A DNA stretch of 64,000 nucleotides from Conexibacter stalactiti (GTDB taxonomy: Bacteria; Actinomycetota; Thermoleophilia; Solirubrobacterales; Solirubrobacteraceae): assembly GCF_035967765.1 (NCBI RefSeq), contig NZ_JAYWIT010000005.1; one strand, given 5' to 3'. The translations under genes and the position numbers were made by a program. Below, piece after piece: positions 28,076-35,351 of the stretch (position 1 is its first letter; each line of letters opens with the position of its first letter). The notes under the pieces were generated by a model, which worked only from the letters and a program-made list of their open reading frames with translations, had not been told where the DNA came from and ran no database searches.

Positions 28076-28104
28076 ACGAAACCCCCGCACATGCGGGGGT
28101 TCGT
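28076..28104 (-). terminator. Intrinsic terminator-like hairpin
   Basis: CCCCCGC and GCGGGGG arms around a four-base loop, extended by ACGAA/TTCGT. On the minus strand the stem is followed by TTTCGTCGTTTT, so it most likely ends the HNH nuclease transcript about 100 bases downstream of its stop. The rest of 27922-28206 holds no gene I can support. Confidence 0.7.
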
Positions 28105-28206
28105 GTGAATGGAGAGAACCGGGCGGCGTACAAACCGCCCCGTGTTCGCCGTGAGCCGTCTTGATCTGCGCGCTGAGCCTTTCCGGTCGACGCATGAGTA
28201 GCAGCA

Positions 28207-28893
28207 TTAGTCGGGTGCTTCGCGGTTGCCGCATGACAGACAAGTGATGCCGTTCCAGGGCCCGTGAGAGCCGCAGCGCGAGCAGAGAAAGCTAGGGTCG
28301 GAGCCGATGATCCCTCCGGTCTGGCCGTCGGCAACCGAGATCGCGTGCTTCGTGCCAGAGACGGGGGCCCAGCGGTCTGGATCGAGCACGAGATCCAGGA
28401 GTGGGTGCAGTCGGCGTGCCGACGTTCCGGTGACCTCGGGCAACTCGGTGTCGAGTTGCTTTCCAGCTGCAATAAGAGCCGCTTGGTCGAGAACGGGATC
28501 GGCGTTTGCCAGGACGACCTCGACCGCCTTCTCGATCGCTTGTCTTGTGGCGAAGCGAGCTGCTGCGGCCCGAATAGAAGGCGCGCGCTCTTGTGCGGTC
28601 GTCAGGATCAAGCTGATGGCAGGAGTTGCGGGTGCGAGCCTCTTCCCCTTCCCGCTGTTGCACGGGCCGCAGCTTGGAACGAGGTTCTCAAGTGCATTGA
28701 GATCGTAATTCTCGCCCAACGCGTGAAGGGTCAGTGCGTCTCTGAGATCCTGCCCTTGCAAGGACTTTGGGATGACGTGTTCCACTTCCATCTCACTGAA
28801 GAAGATCGGACGACGGCACCACGCGCATTGCTCGCTCCAAGCCAGAAAGAGCGCGAGACGCTCCATACGCCTCAGCCCAGGCATCGATGCCAC
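28207..28893 (-). CDS. HNH endonuclease with C-terminal zinc ribbon
   Basis: 228 residues. HNH nuclease motif: a first Cys pair in CAWCRRPI, VEHVIPKS (catalytic His), and NLVPSCGPCNSGKG with the second Cys pair and Asn. A C-terminal zinc ribbon (CSRCGSHGPWNG, then TCLSCG) may bind DNA or a partner. Sixty-one bases behind a small gene on the same strand and divergent from SIR2-HerA. In element context it could be a defence nuclease or a homing-type enzyme. Confidence 0.85.
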   Translation of the reverse strand: MASMPGLRRMERLALFLAWSEQCAWCRRPIFFSEMEVEHVIPKSLQGQDLRDALTLHALGENYDLNALENLVPSCGPCNSGKGKRLAPATPAISLILTTAQERAPSIRAAAARFATRQAIEKAVEVVLANADPVLDQAALIAAGKQLDTELPEVTGTSARRLHPLLDLVLDPDRWAPVSGTKHAISVADGQTGGIIGSDPSFLCSRCGSHGPWNGITCLSCGNREAPD

Positions 28894-28953
28894 ACTTTCC
28901 GTTGGAGTCGCACGGGTTCAGTTGTCGCCGCTTCAGCGGGCGGGTGGCGGATC

Positions 28954-29229
28954 TCAACGAGGTTCAGAGCAGGGCCTTGTCGCATGATCGAGGTAGCTAT
29001 CAACCACGTCGGCTACGGTGCCTACGAGTTCATCGTGAAGGAGTTGCTGCTCGGAGGCGTCGAGGCGCATAGTGCGAGCCAGGTCCTCGGCGAGGTCCCT
29101 CGTGTGACGTTGCTGCGAGAGAAGCAGCGCGACGTCGCTCGGCAGCTTGGAAAAGTCGAATCTGATTCTCGGCACCGGCTCCATTCCGCTCCCTGACGGT
29201 TTCGGGTCGACAAACCGTATTGTAGACAT
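28954..29229 (-). CDS. Hypothetical protein upstream of the HNH nuclease
   Basis: Family not recognised. From the ATG at 29229 it has 91 residues, and AGGAGA lies eight bases before it; a longer reading upstream has no such site. The protein is mostly helical, with an acidic C-terminal half (LPSDVALLLSQQRHTRDLAE, HDELVGTVADVVDSYLDHA). First gene of a likely two-gene unit with the HNH nuclease; an immunity, regulator or adaptor role is possible but unsupported. Confidence 0.6.
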   Translation of the reverse strand: MSTIRFVDPKPSGSGMEPVPRIRFDFSKLPSDVALLLSQQRHTRDLAEDLARTMRLDASEQQLLHDELVGTVADVVDSYLDHATRPCSEPR

Positions 29230-29420
29230 CCGATCTCCTACGACGGAATCGGCGGAAGCGCATGGCTTGTCCCGCGATGGTGGCGTCAGTGCCCGACGAA
29301 TCGACGTAGGGAAGGCCTGATGCGTCGTCCCTAGGACCTCGCCGATAGTCTGCGCGCATTGATTTCTCCGAGGGTGGGCCAATATGCGTCTCGGCACGAC
29401 CCACGTTGCTGAGATGAGAG

Positions 29421-30644
29421 GTGGCTGTGTTTGAGTCCGGTTCTGAAGCCCATGACGACGGTCCCACTCTCGAATGGCTGCGAGCCGCGGTCCAAGACGC
29501 GCATGTCAGCTTCCTGATCGGCGCCGGAACGCCAAGCAGGCTCTTCTCGCCGCTCGGCGACATCGAGGAGGCGTTGACGGGGATCGAAGCCTCGGCCGGG
29601 TCTAGAAGCGCCCGAGAAATCGCCCGAGCATCAGTTCAGGCGATGTTCTTCGACACTGTGATCTCGCCAAACGTCGGGCTCACGTCCGGGGCGCCGGAGG
29701 CGATACCAGTCCTGCGCTCCTACGCCCGGTTCGGACAGGCACTCAATCGCTTGCTGCTTGCTCGGCGCAGTTCCCTTCTTGCAAAGCAGATCAGCTTGTT
29801 CACCACAAACGTCGATCTCGCTTTCGAGGTCTCCTTCGAACGGCTTGGAATCGCGTTGAATGACGGCTTCGCTGGTCGCTTCCGGCCGGTCTATGATCCC
29901 GGCGGCTTTGGCACAATGCGTCTTCGCTCCAGCCCTCGGTACGGGCATCGATCCGAAGTCCCGACATTCGATCTCTACAAGCTGCATGGGTCTGTCGGGT
30001 GGCAATGGGCGGCAACTGAATCGCCAACGCAGGAGATTGTTTTCGATCGTGACCTCGCCGACGTGCGGGCGGTGGCCGAGGCGCTTCGGCCCATTCGCAA
30101 GGATTTGATCCAGCTCAAAGATCCAGCGTCCCTTAACGCTGCAGAGATCGTTGAGGCCGCAAGCGCCCTCGAACCACCAAAGGACCTCGCAGCTTTCGTC
30201 AGAGCTTATGGGCGGCTGGTGATCGTGAACCCCGAAAAGACGAAGTTCGCCACAACCGTTCTGACCGAGACCTACTACGAACTGATTCGTCGGTTCGCGA
30301 ACGAGATGGAACGCGAGAGTTCCGTTCTGTTCGTCCACGGGTTCTCGTTTCGTGATGAGCACCTTCGTAAGATTGTCGTTCGCGCAGCCCGCACGAATCC
30401 CACCCTCCAAGTCGTGATCTTCTGCTTCTCTCCGGCAGATCGCACAAAGTACGGCGACTTGATCCCCGACCTCGACGTGCCGAATCGCAATATCGGCTAC
30501 GTGGTGCCCCCTGCCGGACAGTCCCTTGATCTGGACGGGTTGGTCGACCGTTTTCTCTTGCCGATGTCCAGTGAGTTGCCAGGGCGAGTAGACGTTGCGA
30601 ATGCTGCATACGGCGCTGTGAGTGAGGACCCTCAAGGTGCTTGA
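29421..30644 (+). CDS. SIR2-like NADase domain protein (SIR2-HerA defence, SIR2 component)
   Basis: 407 residues, GTG start. SIR2 fold landmarks: FLIGAGTPSR (residues 31-40, nucleotide-binding GAG), LFTTNVDLAFE (about residue 129), and the catalytic His near 189 in YKLHGSVGW. SIR2 proteins of bacterial defence systems usually deplete NAD+ after phage sensing. The next gene encodes a HerA-type ATPase whose start overlaps this stop by 23 bases, the arrangement of known SIR2-HerA anti-phage systems. Lower GC than its neighbours, consistent with transfer. Confidence 0.9.
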   Translation: MAVFESGSEAHDDGPTLEWLRAAVQDAHVSFLIGAGTPSRLFSPLGDIEEALTGIEASAGSRSAREIARASVQAMFFDTVISPNVGLTSGAPEAIPVLRSYARFGQALNRLLLARRSSLLAKQISLFTTNVDLAFEVSFERLGIALNDGFAGRFRPVYDPGGFGTMRLRSSPRYGHRSEVPTFDLYKLHGSVGWQWAATESPTQEIVFDRDLADVRAVAEALRPIRKDLIQLKDPASLNAAEIVEAASALEPPKDLAAFVRAYGRLVIVNPEKTKFATTVLTETYYELIRRFANEMERESSVLFVHGFSFRDEHLRKIVVRAARTNPTLQVVIFCFSPADRTKYGDLIPDLDVPNRNIGYVVPPAGQSLDLDGLVDRFLLPMSSELPGRVDVANAAYGAVSEDPQGA

Positions 30645-32565
30645 CAGCGACCTGCTGGAACTCGACGCGATCTTCCGTGTAGGAAGAGTCTCCGCCGTAG
30701 AGGGGCGCCGCGTAAAGGTCACCGTTGACAAGCTCAAGAACGGCTCGCACATGGTGTTCCGCGGTGCGATCGTGCGCAACGCTGGCGTCGGAGGCTACGT
30801 GAAGATCGTCAAGGGGTTCGTAGATCTGATCGCCAAGGTTGACGGCGAGTATGTCCACGAGGATCGCCTGAGAACGTCTACGGACTACCGCCGGAGCGTG
30901 GACAAGATCGCTCGGACCCTCGAGCTCAGCCTTGTCGGCTTCTTGCATGAGGGACGCTTCGAGCGAGGGGTACGCGAGCTTCCTCTCTTGGACAACGAGT
31001 GCTTCATCTTGAGCGAGGAAGAGTTCCGGCTGATCCATCAGTTCGCGCCACCGGAGGAGCCAACGTTTCGCGTCGGCGCCCTCGCAACGGAGCCCACCCA
31101 ACCCGTCGACCTCGGGGTGGACGCGATCTTCGCCAGCCACATCGGTGTATTCGGCAATACTGGTAGCGGAAAGTCGTATACGGTCGCGAAGTTGTATCAC
31201 GAGGTCTTCCAGCGTTTCGGAGACAAGCAGGGCTTTCTTGACCGCGCTCGGTTCGTGCTTGTCGACTTCAACGGTGAGTACGTCGACAGAGCACGCACCG
31301 ACGAAGACGACCGCAGTAGCGAGATCATCACTGGCCCAAGCCTCAAGACGACATATGTCTTGAACACGCGGGTCCCTGATGGTGAAGATCGGCTTCCCTT
31401 CCCGGCCGAAGTTCTGGCAGATTCCGTCTTTTGGACCGTCCTCTTGGACGCGACCGAGAAGACGCAGGCGCCGTTCATCACACGGGTACTCAACAGCGAC
31501 CGTTGGGAACGCCTGCTTGAAGACCCGAGAAAGCTCATGCGCGTGGTCGCTGACGTTGTGCTGCGTGCTACGAAGACTAGCGATCTGTCGGTTGATCGCC
31601 GCACCGCAGTTCAGGTGCTGCGAGAGATCGAAGGTTGTCTCGGAGATGCGGCGACTGTCGAACTCGCTCAAGTCATCTCGCGATTCGCGACCTGTCTGAA
31701 GTTCCACAGCCAGAACCGCACCTTCTACTGGCAGGAGCATGGACAGGCGACGTACGCCGACAATGTCGTCTGGGACGGCCTGATCACTAGTCCGATCGCT
31801 GGCCTTGGGCTCGACTTCAGCGGCATTGATGACATCGATCTCATCCGGTTCAAGTTGGTGCTGCAGTACTACGAGGACATCGTTAGCGGGTACGCCAACC
31901 GCGAGCATCTCAGCCCGCTGATCAAGCGTATGGACGCCCGAGTGCCAGACATCAAGAAGCTGGTGAAGGTCTCGAACGAGCCATTGCCTAGCACGCCTCT
32001 CACGGTCGTCTCCCTCCGCAGCGTCAATCTCGCGATGCGGAAGGTAGTTCCTATGTTGCTCTGCAAGCAACTCTACGACCAGAAGAAGGCGTCCGATCCG
32101 GCGGGGGAGCGCTACCTCAACCTCATTATTGACGAAGCGCACAACATCCTCTCGACTCAGTCCACGCGGGAGAGCGATGCTTGGCGCGACTATCGCCTTG
32201 AGACCTTTGAGGAGATCGTGAAGGAGGGACGGAAGTTCGGTGTGTTTCTCACCATCGCGAGCCAGCGGCCCCACGACATCTCAGAGACGATCATCTCTCA
32301 GCTTCACAACTACTTTCTGCATCGCCTTGTCAACAGCCTCGACATCAGAGCCATCGAAAAGGCAGTGGCGTACCTTGACGCGGTCTCTTTCGAGTCGATT
32401 CCGATCCTGGCGACTGGAACATGCGTCGTTGCTGGAGTGTCCGCGCAGGTCCCGGTCATCGCAAAGGTTGGACAACTTCCGAGACAGGCGGAGCCGAACA
32501 GCCGAACGATGAGCGTGTCGGCTGCTTGGACCAGTTCGGTCCTCGGCAACGCTGCAGCCGGTTGA
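30622..32565 (+). CDS. HerA-like hexameric ATPase/translocase (SIR2-HerA defence, HerA component)
   Basis: 647 residues. N-terminal HAS-barrel-like region (IFRVGRVSAVEGRRVKV), Walker A GVFGNTGSGKSYTV (about residues 175-188), Walker B LNLIIDEAHNIL (about 500), then a DUF87-type C-terminal region with TIASQRPHDIS. HerA hexamers assemble with the SIR2 protein in described systems and are needed for its NADase activity against phage. The start may be GTG 30622 or GTG 30637; both overlap the SIR2 gene. Confidence 0.9.
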   Translation: MRTLKVLDSDLLELDAIFRVGRVSAVEGRRVKVTVDKLKNGSHMVFRGAIVRNAGVGGYVKIVKGFVDLIAKVDGEYVHEDRLRTSTDYRRSVDKIARTLELSLVGFLHEGRFERGVRELPLLDNECFILSEEEFRLIHQFAPPEEPTFRVGALATEPTQPVDLGVDAIFASHIGVFGNTGSGKSYTVAKLYHEVFQRFGDKQGFLDRARFVLVDFNGEYVDRARTDEDDRSSEIITGPSLKTTYVLNTRVPDGEDRLPFPAEVLADSVFWTVLLDATEKTQAPFITRVLNSDRWERLLEDPRKLMRVVADVVLRATKTSDLSVDRRTAVQVLREIEGCLGDAATVELAQVISRFATCLKFHSQNRTFYWQEHGQATYADNVVWDGLITSPIAGLGLDFSGIDDIDLIRFKLVLQYYEDIVSGYANREHLSPLIKRMDARVPDIKKLVKVSNEPLPSTPLTVVSLRSVNLAMRKVVPMLLCKQLYDQKKASDPAGERYLNLIIDEAHNILSTQSTRESDAWRDYRLETFEEIVKEGRKFGVFLTIASQRPHDISETIISQLHNYFLHRLVNSLDIRAIEKAVAYLDAVSFESIPILATGTCVVAGVSAQVPVIAKVGQLPRQAEPNSRTMSVSAAWTSSVLGNAAAG

Positions 32566-32609
32566 TTGCCGTTTGTCCCTTGCGCGTTAGGCCCCCGTCT
32601 GATCTTGTC

Positions 32610-32691
32610 TTCGCGTCTATTGGCGAAATAGTGGTCCGGACGGGCGTTGGTGCGCCCGCCCGGACCGGTTGCACCGAAGAGCAAGCTTCGG
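32610..32691. repeat. Cluster of three hairpins downstream of SIR2-HerA
   Basis: Within 82 bases: TTCGC/GCGAA arms (32610-32614, 32623-32627); a 14-bp stem with one mismatch and a six-base loop (32633-32646 with 32653-32666); and CCGAAG/CTTCGG arms (32674-32679, 32686-32691). No U-tract follows, so only part may be a terminator. The position before the relaxation/recombinase genes would also suit an origin or transfer site; this is not established. Confidence 0.6.
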
Positions 32692-32825
32692 CGCACCGCA
32701 CACCGTAGACCGTTCGGGTCTTCCGCTGGCGCGTTTCCCGTCGGTCGGGGCCGGGCGTTGTTGCTGCGGGGTGTTGTGTTCGGCTGCGTGCTTCTCGGTG
32801 CTCGGACCGAGAGGAGTCGGACGCA

Positions 32826-33230
32826 ATGTCGATCACACTCAGACGGGCGCATCGCGATGTGCTGCACGCGGCGGTTGTCGCGGACCTCAGCGGCGTCGGG
32901 GACATCTACGCCGCGCTGTCGCAAGGGGATGTGGAGGAGGCACGGAAGCTGCGGCAGCGCTTCGGGCTGGGGATGCGGCTGCTCGATGACCTGGGCTGGG
33001 GCGAGGACGATCCGGGTGAGGAGTTCGCGATCACGATGGAACCGGCCGCGCTGGCGACCGCGCTGCGGCACCTGAATGCCGTTGCGGCGGATGGGGTGCG
33101 GATCCACGTTGACGGCGACCGCTCCGAGCAGGAGGCGACGAAGGAGTGCGCGGACGCCTGCGAGGCGATCGGCGACGTACTCGCGCGCTTGGCCGAGCGT
33201 GAGGATGGCGAGCGTTCGGGCGGCTGGTGA
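32826..33230 (+). CDS. Hypothetical element protein
   Basis: Unrecognised, 134 residues, ATG start, predicted mostly helical and acidic. It begins MSITLRRAHRDVLHAAVVAD and has EDDPGEEFAITMEPAALATA mid-protein, a layout common in small proteins of actinobacterial integrative elements. Its stop overlaps the next gene (XRE repressor) by four bases, opening a chain of small coupled genes up to the relaxation protein. Confidence 0.65.
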   Translation: MSITLRRAHRDVLHAAVVADLSGVGDIYAALSQGDVEEARKLRQRFGLGMRLLDDLGWGEDDPGEEFAITMEPAALATALRHLNAVAADGVRIHVDGDRSEQEATKECADACEAIGDVLARLAEREDGERSGGW

Positions 33231-33496
33231 TGCCGCGCCGACGGGATAGTTCGCGGGTCGGCGCGTTCGGTCGCGCGGTGCGGGAGGTCCGGGCGCGGCG
33301 CGGGATGTCGCAGATGGGGCTCGGTCGGGCGGCGGGGCTTCATCACAACTACGTGGGCGCGATCGAGCGCGGTGAGATCAATCCAACGCTCGGCACCATC
33401 GACAAGCTCGCGGTCGGGCTCAACATGCCGCTCTCGGAGCTGGCCGCGATCTACGAGCGCAACATCGCTGAGGACGCGGGAGAGCGGCGGTCGTGA
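33227..33496 (+). CDS. XRE-family helix-turn-helix regulator
   Basis: 89 residues, essentially one Cro/C1-type HTH (FGRAVREVRARRGMSQMGLG, then AAGLHHNYVGAIERGEINPT). Typical of element repressors controlling excision or transfer genes. Coupled by four-base overlaps to the genes before and after. Confidence 0.88.
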   Translation: MMPRRRDSSRVGAFGRAVREVRARRGMSQMGLGRAAGLHHNYVGAIERGEINPTLGTIDKLAVGLNMPLSELAAIYERNIAEDAGERRS

Positions 33497-33747
33497 CGCA
33501 CGCGTTGACGCTGCGACTGACCGATCGGCAGGCGGCGGCACTCGGGTTGGTCGCTCGGGTGGAGGCGGTGTCGGTGACGGAGACGATCCGGGCTGCGATC
33601 GACGGGCTGACCGCGGCGCCGCTCTCGGATGCGGAATGGAGACGGCGTGCGATCCTCGACACCCTCGCGGCGCTCGCTGATGGGCTGGGCGTCAGCCTCG
33701 CCGAGCTGTTGCCGCTGTGCGAGCGCGCGATGGGCGAGTCGTCGTGA
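33493..33747 (+). CDS. Small RHH-like hypothetical protein
   Basis: 84 residues, GTG start overlapping the XRE gene. The N-terminal strand-helix-helix pattern (THALTLRLTDRQAAALGLVA, then RVEAVSVTETIRAAIDGL) resembles ribbon-helix-helix DNA-binding proteins of the CopG/Arc type. C-terminal helices are unassigned. Likely an element regulator or accessory transfer protein. Confidence 0.6.
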   Translation: MTHALTLRLTDRQAAALGLVARVEAVSVTETIRAAIDGLTAAPLSDAEWRRRAILDTLAALADGLGVSLAELLPLCERAMGESS

Positions 33748-33974
33748 GGGGGCGCCGGCATGTGACGACGGTGCGGTTCGACGCCGACCTGTGGGAGCGG
33801 CTGTGCTCGGCGGCCGATCGGCTTGGCGTGCATCGCGGGGAGCTGGTGCGTGACGCGACACGGGAGCACGTCGCCCGCTTGGATCAAGCCGATCGGTTGA
33901 CGCGTCTTGAGCTGCGCGTCGGGGCAGTGGCGCGGGCCGTCCTGCGGCTTTCCGGTGGGCCGTCGGGGCGCTGA
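33744..33974 (+). CDS. Ribbon-helix-helix protein
   Basis: 76 residues, GTG start overlapping the previous stop. The RHH pattern is clear (HVTTVRFDADLWERLCSAAD, RLGVHRGELVRDATREHVAR), followed by a short helix. Such proteins act as repressors or as relaxosome accessory factors beside relaxation genes. No toxin gene is next to it. Confidence 0.7.
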   Translation: MRGRRHVTTVRFDADLWERLCSAADRLGVHRGELVRDATREHVARLDQADRLTRLELRVGAVARAVLRLSGGPSGR

Positions 33975-34131
33975 CGGATGGCTGACGCGCTGCTTACACG
34001 CCCTGCCGGCGGAGCATCGCGCCGGTACCGCAGGCGCGATCGGCGGGACGTTTCGTTGGTGGGATGCGTCTCGCCGGCGACACCCATTGGAGAGATCAGA
34101 GATCGAAGTGCGTCAGCCGACACTGACGCGG

Positions 34132-34353
34132 ATGAGCGAAGCGCAGGAGCGCGAGGCCGTCGCGCTGCTCGCGCGCGTGCTGGCCGGTGCTGTGGCGCCG
34201 GGCGGACGGCGGCGCGGTTTGGCCGGCGGTTCGAGCGGCGGTATGGCCGGCGCTTTCGACGGCGCCGGCCGACAACGCCGGAGCGGCCGGATGGCCCGTC
34301 GTCGCAAGGGATCGGTCAGAGCGACAAGTCCCGAAATAGGGAGGAGATCGTGA
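34132..34353 (+). CDS. Small basic protein preceding the relaxation gene
   Basis: A 73-codon ORF; GTG 34108 is an alternative start. It begins MSEAQEREAVALLARVLAG and ends in a strongly basic, Gly/Arg-rich tail. Its TGA overlaps the ATG of the next gene (TGATG), suggesting coupling. No family recognised; low complexity makes it uncertain. Confidence 0.4.
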   Translation: MSEAQEREAVALLARVLAGAVAPGGRRRGLAGGSSGGMAGAFDGAGRQRRSGRMARRRKGSVRATSPEIGRRS

Positions 34354-35351
34354 TGTCTTCCCTTCTTCGTGGGCGTGCGGGGCGGGTGACGCAGGCGCAG
34401 GTGTGGGAGTTGGCGGCGCATCTGACGGATCGTGATCGGGAGATCGTGGTGACGCTGTTTGAGCAGCGGGTGTTGCGGACCGATCAGGTCGCGGTGTTGT
34501 TCTTCTCGTCGGTACGTCGTGCGCAGGATCGGATGCTGTTCCTGTACCGGCACCGTGTGGTCGATCGGTTCTATCCGGCCGCTCCGCGAGGGGCGGGCAA
34601 GCCGCAGGCGCACTGGCTGCTGGACGACGCGGGCGCTCATATTGTCGCCGCGTGCCTCGACGTGGACCGCAGAGCGCTTCATTGGGAGCGTCGCAGCGAT
34701 TGGGGCGCCCATCGGCATCTCGCGCACCGGCTCGGCGTGAACGGGTTCGTGACCCGTCTTGTCGCGGCGACGCTGAAGGCCCCCGGTGCCGGTGTGGCGC
34801 GGTGGCACGGTCCGGGCGCGGTCGCCAGAGTGCTTCCGGGCGGGCTCAGCGAGAAGCCGATCCCGGATGCCGGGGTCCAGCTCTCGACCCCGGCAGGGCG
34901 AGTGGAGTGTCTGCTCGAATGGGATCGCGGGACCGAGTCGGGATCGGTGCTGCGCGAGAAGCTCTATCGCTACCGGCGTGCGTCGGATGACGCGCGCGGC
35001 GGGACCGTCGCCAACGTTCTGTTCGTCGTCCCGTCTGAGCGACGGGTGGAGACGCTGCGTCGAGCGCTCGTGGACGCGGATCGGCCGTCGGAGTGGGATC
35101 TCGTGCGGGAGCATTGGGAGTACTGGCCGCTGCTGGTCACGACGACCGGCGAGCTGGACGATGCCGGGCCGCTGGGCCGGATCTGGCGGTCGGTCGATCA
35201 GTCGCGGCGGTCGCCTCTGGCGCTGGTCGACCTGACGCCGCCCCCGGACGGCGAGGAGCCAGTGCCGCTCGCCGACTGTCTGGGGCGGCGGTGGCGGAAG
35301 GAGAACCCGGAGTTCTGGGCGCGGTTGTCGCCCTTGACTGCACGGAGGTGA
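34353..35351 (+). CDS. Replication-relaxation family protein
   Basis: 332 residues. The ATG at 34353 has a strong site (AGGGAGGAG) upstream; the longer in-frame reading from 33978 is Arg-rich noise. An N-terminal winged-helix-like region (LTDRDREIVVTLFEQRVLRT, DQVAVLFFSSVRRAQDRM) is followed by a nuclease-like core (VECLLEWDRGTESGSVLREK). This matches the replication-relaxation family of actinobacterial mobile elements, thought to act in plasmid or element replication or mobilisation. Coupled to the recombinase by TGATG. Confidence 0.82.
   Translation: MSSLLRGRAGRVTQAQVWELAAHLTDRDREIVVTLFEQRVLRTDQVAVLFFSSVRRAQDRMLFLYRHRVVDRFYPAAPRGAGKPQAHWLLDDAGAHIVAACLDVDRRALHWERRSDWGAHRHLAHRLGVNGFVTRLVAATLKAPGAGVARWHGPGAVARVLPGGLSEKPIPDAGVQLSTPAGRVECLLEWDRGTESGSVLREKLYRYRRASDDARGGTVANVLFVVPSERRVETLRRALVDADRPSEWDLVREHWEYWPLLVTTTGELDDAGPLGRIWRSVDQSRRSPLALVDLTPPPDGEEPVPLADCLGRRWRKENPEFWARLSPLTARR

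Noticed and set aside
27922..28206. Possible intact tRNA or attachment site at the left side of the element
   Set aside because: I looked for the missing 5' half or a second copy of the tRNA-Ala T arm and found none; only a terminator hairpin is present.
33978..34352. Long N-terminal extension of the relaxation protein
   Set aside because: The segment is Arg/Asp/Ala-rich without structure, while the ATG at 34353 has a strong ribosome binding site and matches the family's start.
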